DNA of 64,000 nt from Hygrophila difformis. Its lineage: Eukaryota > Streptophyta > Magnoliopsida > Lamiales > Acanthaceae. Below, one piece after another: positions 20,146 to 31,451 of the stretch. Both the position numbers and the translations under genes were made by a program. Under the pieces are notes generated by a model. It was not told the origin of the DNA. It made no database searches and saw only the letters and a list, made by a program, of their open reading frames with translations. The stretch spans positions 21,172,444 through 21,236,443 of the forward strand of contig JAOANR010000010.1 in assembly GCA_030278955.1 (NCBI GenBank), given 5' to 3'. Positions within the stretch are counted from its first letter, which is position 1. Each line of letters begins with the position of its first letter.

Positions 20146-21702
20146 GATCCTTCCCTTGGACATAGAAGTCGTGATTTAAATCAGATGTCTCATAATAAAT
20201 TTCCAACAAAAATTCATTTATGAAATCCGGATCTAAGTAAGGGATAAATTCCACAGTTATGACTAATTCACATACGACTGGGGGTTGATTTTGGGAAATT
20301 AGAAGCAGAGTCAGCGATTTGGTCTCACCTAGACTGAAAGGATCTGTGTTTTAATTGATAGTCTAGTACTTGTTTAGGGAATGATTTTCAAACATCAATT
20401 ATTTTCCAAAATTGCTAGGTGTTGGGAATTTAGTCTGAACTGTCACACCGAGATGGGATCCACTTGGATTTAAATACAGTGTGATAGGAAATTCTAGAGG
20501 AACAATGCGTAGGCCTTGGTTATTTTCTGAGATAGGGTTGAGTTCCTTTCAACTGCTATTCTCTTATACCAAAGTCTATTTTATAATCCTGAGTGAGTGC
20601 ATCCGGAACGAACTAATCTCTCAGTTTGTTTCATTAGTTTGTATCTCATAACCAACTAGAAGGAAGTGAACACTGCGAGCGGTTCACCGAGATCCGGGAA
20701 TTCTTGATCCACATCCGGTCATTCTGACTGAGGGCTTTCTTTCACTACCGGTACGAGGTTTTTGAAACTTTCGAGTGATAGGATTTTAAATGCTATCTTT
20801 ACCGCTTTCTTTTAAACGCTTTTATAGAGGTCACTCGGATGCGTCACTAGATCTTCTAACTGCTACTAGGACTGAGAGTTAAGGGATAGTTCAGGGCTTG
20901 ATTTAAATCTTTGGGTGTGACATGGGGGAATGATAGGAGTACTTAGCACTTCAACTAATGATGTGTAAGGTGTTGCTTATCCACCACAGATAAATAATAT
21001 ACCTCAGCAATACATTGCAAGGGTAGTTATGCGTATGTGGTATCTTAGAATTTATTTTCTTAAGAGCATGTAAACTCTTACTGTAAGTACCTATCTGTTA
21101 AAGGGAACATGGTATAGAGAGCATGAGAGTTAGCTAGCTGATGGATTATCCTAAACAAATATCTGTGTAACAAAATGGAAGTTTAATTGTGTTTCATCTG
21201 AATCTTGTCCAATTTTTATTATTTTCTTCCTGTCCCTTCTGTCTCATTTTAAATCTGCTTTCTTAGAATAATTTTAACCGTTTTCTTAGAATAATTTTAT
21301 TGCTTTCTTAGAGTAGATTTAAATCGCTTTCTAGAATAATTTTATCAGCTCTATTTTATTGCTTTCATAGCTAAAATTTAAATTATGTCAAGTAGATGAT
21401 AATTAAAACACAATCTTGAATCGAGTAACCGAGTGGAAAATCTTAGTAAACGATGTGGGCCCTGCTTCTATTGCACATCCTCCAGTGAACGATCCGGTCT
21501 TACTATAAATTATTGCAATTTTTGACACCGTGCGCTTTCGGGCCACAGTTTCCTACATGAGTATTTTAAAACCGTGACAACCTATAAATATATCCCTAAT
21601 CCCAACTCTGCCATCATCATAATTTGATTTCATTAATAAAATTAAACCGGCATTATTACCTTCAGAAAATACTCATATAGTGGAAAATTGTCAAAAGTTT
21701 CA
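20146..21702 (+). repeat. Athila-B 5' LTR, 3' half
   Basis: Matches the second half of the Athila-A LTR: GGACATAGAAGTCGTGATTT, GAGTGATAGG...GGTCACTCGG, and GCTTTCTTAGAATAATTTTA repeats at about 21250-21360. It ends in AATACTCATATAGTGGAAAATTGTC before the primer-binding site. The upstream half is missing, replaced by the array. No gene. Confidence 0.75.
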
Positions 21703-21720
21703 TGGCGCCGTTGCCGGGGA
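21703..21720 (+). promoter_or_regulatory. Athila-B primer-binding site
   Basis: TGGCGCCGTTGCCGGGGA, complementary to tRNA-Asp, in the same context (GTCAAAAGTTTCA before, GGATGCAGC after) as Athila-A. Confidence 0.88.
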
Positions 21721-22235
21721 GGATGCAGCGTCGTTTATTAAGAGAATTACACTCCTGATTACTCCTAGTTAGCTTTGTGTATCTATTTCAGAACAGAGAA
21801 GTACCCTCAAATCATTTAAACATTTAGAGTACTAAGACTCTAAATGTGAGGATGTTGATTTGAGGAGAAAACCTAACCGATTTGAGTATTCTTTTTTGCA
21901 GGAATCATGGAATCACCAAAAAGAAGAAGCAGAAAAATAAAGTAGAAAACCAGGTTCCCGGTTGGATCGATTCCATAAAATTAAGAAAATAATTCTGGAA
22001 ATTAAAGCAATTTAAAATCCGGAATAATTTTTACAAACAAATGGAGTTAATCCGACCTAAATTATGCAAGTACAATTTTAATTATTTAAGCCCACTTATA
22101 ACTCAAAATTGATTTGGACTAAAATCTCCCAAGTCCAAAACAAATAAATAGACTGAGGCCCAAATTCATCCTCCCGGGCCCAGTTCGCCTAAATTTTGAA
22201 AAATTTTGAAAATTTTCAAAATCGCGGGTGTTAGC
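21721..22235 (+). other. Athila-B leader, hairpin and broken gag start
   Basis: The leader holds a long imperfect hairpin at 21805-21865: outer arms CCTCAAATCA/TGATTTGAGG, inner arms CATTTAGAGT/ACTCTAAATG. TTTTTTGCAG then precedes ATGGAATCACCAAAAAGAAG at about 21907, a short basic ORF stopping after about 12 codons (probable gag start). From about 21960 to 22235 is A/T-rich sequence with GCCCAA motifs that I cannot assign. Tekay-3 begins at 22236. Confidence 0.5.
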
Positions 22236-22883
22236 TGTAACACCCATGAAAAAAAATAAATTCGAATTGTTTTGAACTACGTCATGACTTGATCCCTTCA
22301 CAGGGTACGTAGGCAGCTTGGAACTAAATTCTAAGTTCAGTCACAAATTAATTCACAAAATAAATCACAAGATCAATCACCAAAACGTTAGGAGGAATTG
22401 GAACTAATTTAACTAGACTAATTAGGGCAGGGAAATGTTACGAGCGTTGAGCCCGAACTCGTACCAAGTTTAAGGTAAAGATTTCAAACCGAAAACGACC
22501 CGAGGAGTCGAGCTAACACGTAGAGGGTAGAAAACCGATAGAGAAAAGAAGAAAAGACCTGACGAACCACGCGGACCGCCGAACCGGCCGGTCCGGCCGG
22601 CCCACGCTCGCCGCGCGCCGCGGCGCGGCCACTGCGCGGAAGGGAGAGACGCGTCCCCAGGACTGGTCGCGCGTGCTCCGCGCAGGCAAAGCTATAGGTG
22701 CGCGTCACCAGCGCGCCAGAGGTGCAGAAGGTGTAAACTTTCCTTCCATGGCGATTTTCTTGCCAAAATTAACACTCCCTTCGATGGTAAACGGATCCCA
22801 GCCTTGGGAAAGGCTTAAGAACAGATAAGGGATGCCCCCTACCCCTTATTTTCAGAAAACAAGCCATAAACTCTCTTATTCTT
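22236..22883 (+). repeat. Tekay-3 5' LTR, part 1 (before the LINE)
   Basis: From TGTAACACCC at 22236 to the LINE insertion point. It corresponds to 50897 to about 51505 of the 3' LTR. It carries extra CGCGCCGCGGCGCGGCC-type GC sequence near 22605-22635 that the 3' LTR lacks. Bases 22868-22883 (AAACTCTCTTATTCTT) are the left LINE target duplication. Confidence 0.92.
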
Positions 22884-22897
22884 AGTGGTATATTGAG

Positions 22898-25174
22898 ATG
22901 GGGAGGGGACGACAGGAGGACCTCCGGTCAGACAAGCGGACGAGCTACTACGGCCAGGACCATCAAGCTGGTGGTGTTCAGTGAAGAAGAATACAGGAGA
23001 CTGGTGAGGATAAGACAGCTAGAAGTGGTGCTCGTAAAGATTCCTATAGTGTATACATTGGAAGCATTCCGGTGACAACAACGGTAAGGCAAATCGTCAA
23101 CTATGTCGATAAGGTATCAAAGGTGCGAGATTGGTTTTCCCCTGCGAGGAGATGGCCGGAGAACGGATATAAGTTCGGTTTTTTTAGATTCCTTAACAGA
23201 GAAGAAGCTACAAACGTTATTAATAAGTTGAACGGGAAAGAATGGTTTGGGAATAAGCTGCGGGTTAACTGGGCAACCCCGAGTACAGAGAGAGTCAGAA
23301 TCTACGAAAGGAACGAGATGTCGCATGCAGGGAGGATGGTGACTAGGGAAGGCGGGTTCAGAGGTGGGATGAGAGATCATAGGACATTTGTTGAGGTTAC
23401 AAAAGGAGGTAGGGGCGTTCTGCATGGCCAACTGAATTTGAACAAAGGGGGGCTGGTGGACCTTGCTGTGGAAAAAAAGGATCTAAGTTGGCTCCAGCGA
23501 TCGGCAGTGGTCGTGGTTAAAAAGTTTGATGGCATTGTCGAATTTCAGGACTGGGTGTATAAGGAGTTTAGTGGCTGCGAGGATGTCAGATATGGAGGTG
23601 GAGTTAGCCTGGTGGTGACATTCGAGAATACAGCGGAAATGGAAAGATTTCTGTACGATCACCGTGACCAAGCGATGGTCGATAACAAGAGCAGATGGTC
23701 TCCTGCAGTCTCGGAAAGTAAAATCCTAGTTTGGGTTTACCTTTTCGGGATACCATTCAATGCATGGAATGATGTTAACTTTCAGTTAGTGATCAACGGG
23801 TGGGGCAAGCTTATTAGTTCGGACAAAGATACGAAAGAGAAAAAGAGATTTGACCGTGCTCGGATTCTTGTAGAATTAAGTAGGGATAACACTGTTCCAT
23901 TGGTGGAAAATATTACTGTGGAAGGAAGGTCGTACTTGGTTAGGGTCGTCACAAATTTTTGCGAGGCGGTGGTCGTGGAGGATACACCGCAGGGAGAGGA
24001 TCAGAATGGATGTGGAACGTCGCGGCAACTGGACAAGGTACCGACGGCAAGGTCTCCGGTAATGGGTAGATCGGTGGAGGATGACAACTCCAGGACCAAA
24101 ATAGCTGGGGAAGTGGAACAGTTTGGAGAAAAGGGGCATGGGGAGGCGCAAACGTGCATTAAATTGGCTAGTACTAATGATAGCACTAGCAGGGGAAGTA
24201 GGCTGGATCTCCAAGAAACAAATGAGAATGATGGTGAGGCGGTGAAGACTCCAAATAGGGCTAACGGGCAGAATGAGGAAGGGTGGAATAATGAAGTTCG
24301 TAATTTTGATATGATAATAAAGTGTGGGCCTGACTTGGTATGGGCTCCCAAGCCCAATAAGAAGGGGAAGTCAGTGGCGATGAACGAAGATGGGGCGCTG
24401 GAGGATCCAGAATGGGCTAATGGGCCTAACTCGTGTGGACAATTAAATGTCTCCAATACACCTATGAAGATGGTGGGCGGTGGATCACCAGAAAATAGAG
24501 AGTGCCAGGATTGCCCAATTGGGAATGTATGTGAATTTTCTAGTAACAATGTCGGTCAAGGAATGGAACTGAATTTTTCTCCAGTCCAAAGTACTCATGG
24601 TGGGAATAGCGCGAAGGGTCTATACGAGATAATGAGGGAGGGGGTGGAGGCAGTAGATGGGGGAGTCAAGACCGGGGCTGGGGTTGAGACGAATTCCCTG
24701 GTGGGCTTGGGAACGCCGGATTCGATGGGAGAGAGTTCTGCAGTAGGAGTAGGGATTGGTGAGGATTTCGGGTCCATGGAGGAGAGAGGTGAACATAATG
24801 GTTCGATTGGGGAGGGTGTGAATGTAAACTCAGGAATAGAGACCCCGACGGAATAGAGGAGAGTGGAAGACGCTTTAGATCGAGTTATTAGAGGTAGGAA
24901 AGGGGAACCCCGCAAAAGGGGTAGGAGGGGAAAGAGAACAGGACTAGGGGGGATTCCGTCAAGTGGGAAGGGGATAATAAAGAAGTGTTATGTGGATGGG
25001 AGCTTTGCACAACTACAATTTGCAACAGTCCGAATGAAGGAGGGGATCAAGGTGGTGGACTTCTCGGAGGCAGAACAGGTGCTAAAACTCGCAAAAAGGT
25101 TGGGACTAGGATGCGGCCTGGGGCAAGAGGAGGCGGTGTTGAAGATATGTAAGGAGGTGGCATGCGAGAGATGA
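22898..25174 (+). pseudogene. LINE ORF1: RRM and DUF4283-like nucleic-acid-binding protein
   Basis: ORF1 of plant L1 elements binds the LINE RNA to form the transposition particle. The ATG at 22898 is in frame with the whole ORF but a TGA stands at codon 29 (22982). From codon 51 an RRM is seen: VYIGSIPV as RNP2 and YKFGFFRF as RNP1. A region like DUF4283 follows around codons 190-290 (VWVYLFGIPFNAWND), then a long low-complexity Gly/Glu/Asn part. A TAG at 24854 is followed in the same frame by a basic/helical tail (KRLGLGCGLGQEEAV) to 25174, which looks like the true C-terminus. I see no CCHC knuckle. Two nonsense codons make it a pseudogene. Confidence 0.82.
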
Positions 25175-25220
25175 AGAGAACTGTTGGTGCAGTGTAAGTG
25201 TTGTGTGTTCCATGTTCTAA

Positions 25221-27326
25221 ATGAAGCTCATATCATGTAATGTTAGGGGTTTAAATGGGGGTGTTAGAAGAAGGGCTTTAATAAGGATATGTAGAAAGGA
25301 AAGGCCTACGCTACTCGGTCTTCAGGAAACCAAAATGGAGGTTGTAAAAGAAAAGCTAGTACATAGGATATGGGGCTCGAGTGGTTGCGAATTTCATTGT
25401 CAGCCTTCAGTAGGCAATGCAGGGGGCCTATTAGTAGTGTGGGATGAGAGCAGATGGTCCCTTGAGGTAGTAGAGAGTATCCACAATTTGATATGGTTGA
25501 AAGGTAGATTGAGAGGAAGGGATGGGGTGGTCAATGTGGTAAACGTTCACGCGCCAAACGATAGAAGGTAGAGGGCATCTTTCTGGGAACGGATCAACCA
25601 GGTAAGAGGGTTGGGTGATGGGGATTTCTGGATTATAATGGGGGATTTTAACGCGGTGAGTGGTGAAGGGGAGAGGTTTGGTGCTTGTGCAGAAACTGGA
25701 TCGTCTAGGGAATTTATAGACCAAATTGGTTTAGTCGATTTACCTATGGAGGGTGGCCTGTTCACTTGGCTCGGGAGGGGGGGGGGGAGAGCGGGAAGTA
25801 GATTGGACAGATTTTTATTATCCCCAGAATGGTTGTGTCAGGAGAGCAATGTTGTGCAAAGGAGGGGGGCGACGGTACTATCCGATCACTTTCCAGTCAT
25901 CCTTGAAGTAAAGGAGGAATCATGGGGGCCAAAGCCATTTAAATTCTTCAATTATTGGCTTGATGAAAAGGGATTCAGGGAATTAGTTCTTGAGGCTTGG
26001 AGGGAAGGATCGTCCAGCAATCAGGGTGGGGTGGCCAAACGACTGAAGATTCTAAAACACTTGATCCGTAATTGGGAAGGATATGGGGCGGGAGGCTTGG
26101 GGAAAAGGATCCAACAGCTAATGGCAGACTTGGGGGAAGTTGAGGGGAATTTACCTGATGATGGGGTGGCGGGTGAAGCCAGGGAGGCGTGGGCTGAAAA
26201 AAGAAGGGAACTTAAGATGGCCCTTCTTGCCGAAGAGCGGAGATGGCTACAGAAATCGAGATTGTGGTGGCTGAAAGAAGGGGACTCTAACACGCGGTTC
26301 TTTCACACGGTTACGGCTTTGAATAGACGTAGAAATTACATTGGAGCTATAAAAATTGATGGCCGCATAGTGGATGATCCAAAGGCAATAAAGGATAAAG
26401 CTTTTGAGTATTTTCAACAGGCTTTTAAAAAATCAGAGGACGGAGTGTTCAGCATGGAGGGAATAGGGTTTAGCAGGCTGGATGAGGAGGACCGATGCTG
26501 GCTTGAGAGGGGCATCTCAGAGGAGGAGGTCAGGGCTGCACTGTGGAGCTGTGACGGGAACAAAGCCCAACATGGCGTTTTTTATGAAATACTGGGAAGT
26601 GATAAAGGGGGATGTACTTGAAATGTTTAAACGTTTCGAGATGAATGGGTCAATCCCAAAGGGTGCAGGGAGTTCTTTTATTACATTGATTCCGAAGACC
26701 GACAACCCTGAGGAATTTACTGATTATCGGCCGATCTCGCTGGTAGGGAGCCTGTACAAATTGATTACCAAAGTACTATCTAGGCGGATACAGGATGTGA
26801 TCAAGAAGGTGGTAGGGGATACACAAATGGCCTTCGTTAAGGGCAGACAAATCTTGGACGGGGTGCTAGTTGCTAGTGAAGTTATCCATTCGATCAGGAC
26901 ATCAGGGAGAAGTGGGTATGTGATTAAACTCGATTTCGCCAAAGCGTACGACAACATTTCATGGGATGCATTGCTTGGAGTTCTTGAACTAATGGGTTTT
27001 GGGGAAAAATGGAGGCTGTGGATCAAGGAATGTGTCACAAAGGCATCAGCGGCTGTCCTTATTAACGGTTCTCCAACAAAGTTCTTCAACCTCCAAAAAG
27101 GGATGAGACAGGGAGACCCACTCTCCCCTTATCTATTCATCTTAATGGCCGAAGCTGTTAACAGGTTGATGGTACGAGCTGCTGAGGTGGGCGATTACAA
27201 CGGCATAAGAGTTGGGAAGGAGGGAGCGGTGATCACCCACTTGCAATACGCGGATGACACACTCCTATTTTGTGAAGGTAACTTGACCCAGATTCAGCTT
27301 ATTAAGAGGATTCTTAGATGTATATC
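25221..27326 (+). pseudogene. LINE ORF2, segment 1: endonuclease and first part of RT
   Basis: Starts MKLISCNVRGLNG at 25221. The apurinic-type endonuclease shows LLGLQETK, IMGDFNAV near 25632, SRLDRFLLS and LSDHFPVI near 25880. A TAG at 25569 interrupts it. The linker carries WWLKEGDSNTRFFH (about 26270). The RT entry motif normally reading K-A-P-G-P-D-G is deleted at about 26565 with a frameshift; RT resumes with FITLIPK, DYRPISL, LDFAKAYD, GMRQGDPLSP near 27100 and the catalytic YADD near 27250. The frame is then cut by the small TIR element at 27327. Nicks target DNA and primes reverse transcription in the family; inactive here. Confidence 0.9.
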
Positions 27327-27888
27327 TAGGGGTGTAAACGAGCCGAGCCGAGCCCGAATAGTGGTAAGCTCGGCTTGAGCTCATGAGAATTCGAGCCGAG
27401 CTTTGACCGAGCCGAGCATTGACCGAGCTACTTCGAGCCGAGCGTTGACCGAGCTTTGACCGAGTCGAGCCGAGCTCGAACTAGATTCATTTTCATCCTC
27501 ACATAATTTATAAAAGAAATTATATTTAATATATTGTATATATTTAAGTTTATTTAATTTAATCTACATATTAAAATAATTTTGAAAATATATATTTAAT
27601 TAATAATATATTTTAGATTAAAAATTAAAAGATATAAACAATAATAATACTATACTTTTAATCTTATATATAATTTCTATATTTAATAATAAATAAATAT
27701 ATGTATAAAAATAAATCGAGCCTATTATCGAGCTTTCGAGCTGAATAGTGGTTGGCTCAGCTTGAGATCATGTGTGTTACGAGCCGAGCTCGAGCTCGAA
27801 CCGAGCCATTTCGAGTCGAGCTTATATCGAATTTTGACCAAGCCAAGCTCGAACAATTCACGAGCCTATCAGTCTCATTTACACCCCA
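27327..27888 (+). mobile_element. small non-autonomous TIR element (MITE) with GAGCCGAGC repeats
   Basis: 562 bp inserted in LINE ORF2 and flanked by ATGTATATC on both sides (27318-27326, 27889-27897), an 8-9 bp target duplication. The ends are imperfect inverted repeats: left TAGGGGTGTAAACGAG, right (reverse complement) TGGGGTGTAAATGAG. The ends hold many GAGCCGAGC/GAGCTTTGACC units; the middle is A/T-rich with no coding capacity. Target length and TAGGGGTG-type end suggest a hAT-type MITE; a 9-bp duplication would leave a Mutator-type origin open. Confidence 0.85.
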
Positions 27889-28576
27889 ATGTATATCGAT
27901 GTGCACTGGCCTCAAAATTAATTTTTACAAGAGCAAAATCTATGGAATTAACTGTGGGGAAGATGAGTTGCATGATGCTGCCAGCTTGCTCGGGTGTGAT
28001 GTTAGGAAGTGGCCAATGTCCTATCTAAGGATTCCTATTGGGGGCAGGTTGAATGGGACAGAAATCTGGAGACCGGTGTTGGCAAAGGTTGAAAAGAGAT
28101 TAGCCGGTTGGAAAGGGAGAATGCTGTCCCAGGCCGGTCGGTTATGCCTGATAAAATCAGTCATGAGTTGCCTACCAATTTATTATTTGTCAATTTTCAA
28201 GGTCCCTAAGGAGATTGCGGAACAATTGGAAAAGCTAAAACGTCGGTTCTTTTGGAACGAATGGGGGGGTTGTAGAAAATTACATACCGTGTGCTGGGAG
28301 AAGATTTGTTCTCATAAGGAGAATGGAGGACTCCATGTCAGGAATGTTCAGGATTTCAATAGAGCCTTACTTGTAAAATGGAGGTGGAGGTTTGGGCATG
28401 AAGATGCGTTATGGACAGAAGTTATAAAATGTAAATATTATGGGAAGTTGCATCCTATACTTCCAGAGCCTATCACTAAGAGATCAGTATGGGGTTCTAT
28501 TTGCCGGGCCTGGGGAGAGGGTAGTCAGGAAAGTAGGGTAAACAGGTTCAAAATTTTGGTGGGGGACGGAAGTAGG
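27889..28576 (+). pseudogene. LINE ORF2, segment 2: RT thumb region
   Basis: Continues the RT after the TIR element: LKINFYKSKIYGI, SYLRIPIGGR, RLAGWKGRMLSQAGR, INGLYYLS-type helices, then GGLHVRNVQDFNRALLVKWRWRF and VGDGSR, where Tekay-2 cuts in. The reading frame across the segment is open. The next residues (FWDDVW) are found after Tekay-2 at 39827. Confidence 0.9.
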
Positions 28577-29133
28577 AAATGAGAAATGAGAAATAAAACA
28601 GTAATTAAATAAATAAATAATAAATAAAATAAATACTATAAATAAATAAATAAATCCAGCAAATAAAAGAAATAAATAAAGATAAGGAAATGAGAAATGA
28701 GATTTTTACTTAAAAAGGAATTAAAGGAATTTAATTCAATAAAAGGATGGATAAATGGTACACCAAAACCCGACACTAATGAACTCGAGTATTCGAGTCC
28801 AAAACATCCAATTAGGCTAAGAATAAAATTAGAGAGAAAGTATGACCCGAATATACCCCGGGAATCGGAATTCGGGAGCATAGAGGGATAGGAACCCGAA
28901 AGAGAGGCGGAAAAGCACGACGGGTCGCACGACCCGCCCGGACCGAAGTCCAGGCGAAGTCGGCGCGGTGGCCGCGCGGTAAAGGAGGTTCAGCGCGCCA
29001 CGACCGCGCCACCCCACAGATTCGTTTGTTGCGTGAATCTCTCAACCGAACGCGGATTTTTCGACTTTCGGTTGAACATATCTCGACTCCAGACCTTTAG
29101 GTCGGTTGTGGACGCCCTAGGGATTGAGAATTC

Positions 29134-29140
29134 TATAAAT
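29134..29140 (+). promoter_or_regulatory. TATA box of Tekay-2
   Basis: TATAAAT followed by a GCCCC-rich then A/C-rich stretch, with transcription expected about 30 nt downstream. It is repeated at 37795 in the 3' LTR. It leaves a first exon of about 120 nt before the donor at 29282. Confidence 0.6.
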
Positions 29141-29281
29141 AAGCCCCTTGGGAGCCCCGAACAAGTTTACAAAACCCTACAACATTCTATACGTTCGAAA
29201 CCCTAAATCCGGAGTCGTCGGAGGCACGAAACCAAGACGAACGCTGTTGGACGAGTTTCTCTACAGATCTCCATAGTCGTG

Positions 29282-30804
29282 GTAAGTCTCGGTCCAATCT
29301 TTATTCCATAAACGATTCGAAAACGAATCCTAATCATCTCATTTTTCTTTCTACACCCCCGTATCGAATCTAGATCGTAGAACCCGACGAACGGAGAGGA
29401 AAAACGGTGATCTGGAAGCCACGCCTCCGAATTGGACATTCCCGACGTTCATAGATACTGTAAGTTAACCTTACATGGTTTTGGGAGATTTTAAAACATT
29501 CGAAACCTAAAAGATTCAACAAGAACCATAAATCTGTCCACTTTTGTGTTTCTACCGACGCAACAGATTTGTTGAATTTTTCCGACCCTTAAAACGAACT
29601 CAAACGGAAAAACTTAAAACACAAAAAACGTTCCTAAGACTTAGACCTAGCTACTGTAAAAATTTGAGAATTTTTGGAGTTGATTTGATATGTGAAAACC
29701 GGTTGAAACCGAACTGTTTGAACCTAGTTCTAGAAATCTTGGACAGAACTTAGGAATGATCTTGATCACGTTTTTGAGATAGGATCTAGGCTGTTTTAGA
29801 TCTGTGGCCGAACATGAAAGTTGTAGATAAATGTCTTAAGATGATCCCTGTCAAATTTCATTAAATTTGGAGTTGAATTGATATGGTAGAATGTGAAATT
29901 TGTAAACTGTGACACTTTGAACTCGGACAGATTTCTTCTTATGCGAAAATTGGCGAGTTTGACCTATTTAGGTATCTCGGATTGAAAAAGTTAAAACACG
30001 AAAGTTGTAGATCGTGATGTTTCCGAGTCAGATATGAAATTTTGGAATTTTTGGAATTAAATCTGATTTTAGACGAATTTTGGAGTAAACTGTGATTTAC
30101 CGAAACGAAATTTTGAAATCTTGTTGAAACATGGAATTAACCTTTAGGGTTGAAACGAATTGAGATATTATTTCTAAATCAATACATTGGAAGGCAGATT
30201 TTAAAAACTAAATCCCCTTATAAACTTGATAAATTAAAATTAGGGGTGAGTGCTCTGCAGGGTGCCCCCTAACGATTCACTTCGTGCCGTAATGGACGAT
30301 GGTGACCCCGCGCGCTAAACTTGAAATTTGATATTGCTAAAACGGCGAAATATAGAGCCTACACTCTCGTGAATATCCGTATGGGTTTCCCGAGGCTCCG
30401 GAGTGGTACTGGGTATGGCTGATACGGCTGCGGCCGCCGGGCTACCGGCTAAACTTGTTGACATCGCGATTTTTATCGTGAAACTTTGAAATACCAAATC
30501 GGGAATGTAATGGGGATTCTAAATTAAATTAAACTAGATTAAATTATATTGTGGTCCAATTAAATTATTTAAATGCTTTATTTAAATTATGGCTTTTATG
30601 ATTAAACCATGTGATATGTGTTACTAAATAGAGCCTGAGATAGATTATGCTATAGGATATGGATTATATGAAATCAAATATTATGTTATTATCATGCGTT
30701 TGGTAAATTATTAAAGTTATGGCTTTTAAACCCTACGATCATGCATGTGTTAACTTACTCAGCAATTTTGCTGATCAAAACCATTTTTATTCCTTTCTTT
30801 ACAG
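29282..30804 (+). other. putative intron inside the Tekay-2 LTR
   Basis: Donor GTCGTG|GTAAGTCTC at 29282. Acceptor at 30804 with CTGATC branch-like sequence, a T/C tract and TTTACAG|AATATG. 1523 bp, close to the Tekay-1 segment (1506) and the Tekay-3 segment (1679), at the same relative place. Confidence 0.55.
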
Positions 30805-31168
30805 AATATGTGGAATGAGCATGTGTGAGCACGAATCATGCATGGGATTTTGGGAATTTTTATTTTGCTTTTAAATTTCGTACGTAGACTACATTATGAA
30901 CGGGCCTGTTTAACCCGTGTTTTGGCCATGTCGGCCCTTTTTGTATTTTCCGCTGCGATACTGTACTAAACTAAATATTTCCGCTGCGCTATGCTATTAT
31001 TATTTTCGAGTTATATTGTATGGGCTATTTTGAATGCTTTAAATGTTTTTAAATACTGCAATACCTAGCCTTGCATCTCTTTAGTAAGCTCGGAGAAACC
31101 GTGTCTTACTAGGGAGATGTGGCGGTGACATCCCGACCTGGGTGACCAAAAACCGGGGTGTTACAAGT

Positions 31169-31240
31169 TGGTATCAGAGCCCAAAATATTAAAGCTATCT
31201 ATGTTAAAGAAAATATCTGATACCAAAGTTGGTATCAGAG
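31169..31240 (+). promoter_or_regulatory. Tekay-2 primer-binding site and palindromic duplicate
   Basis: TGGTATCAGAGC at 31169-31180, three bases after the LTR, complementary to initiator tRNA-Met. A second copy at 31230-31241 is the right arm of a perfect 11-bp inverted repeat: TCTGATACCAA at 31216-31226 and TTGGTATCAGA at 31229-31239. Confidence 0.85.
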
Positions 31241-31451
31241 CCCGGCTATTTTTTTTAAACTATTATTTTTAAACCATTATTATTTTTAAACTATTTTTAA
31301 TATTTTGACTATTATTTTAAATTTTAAAGTATTATTTCCATGGAAGAATTTTTATTTTTTTTTAAAAACCCATGGGAAAAATATATATATGGTGCATTAA
31401 ATTATTATTGGGGGGAAATATCATTTGCATATGCATGCTGCATCTCTGCTA

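Larger units (their letters stand above)
28591..31165 (+). repeat. Tekay-2 5' LTR (first 27 bp missing)
   Basis: Matches 37253-39826. It contains an AATA-rich microsatellite (28600-28680) and a U3 GC island near 28915-29010. A TATA box TATAAAT lies at 29134-29140. An intron-like segment occupies 29282-30804, with a GCCGG-GCTA-CCGGC hairpin at 30436-30449. It ends CGGGGTGTTACA at 31165. Confidence 0.92.

Noticed and set aside
23876..24549. Minus-strand ORFs opposite LINE ORF1
   Set aside because: Shadows of the low-complexity part of ORF1; no motifs.
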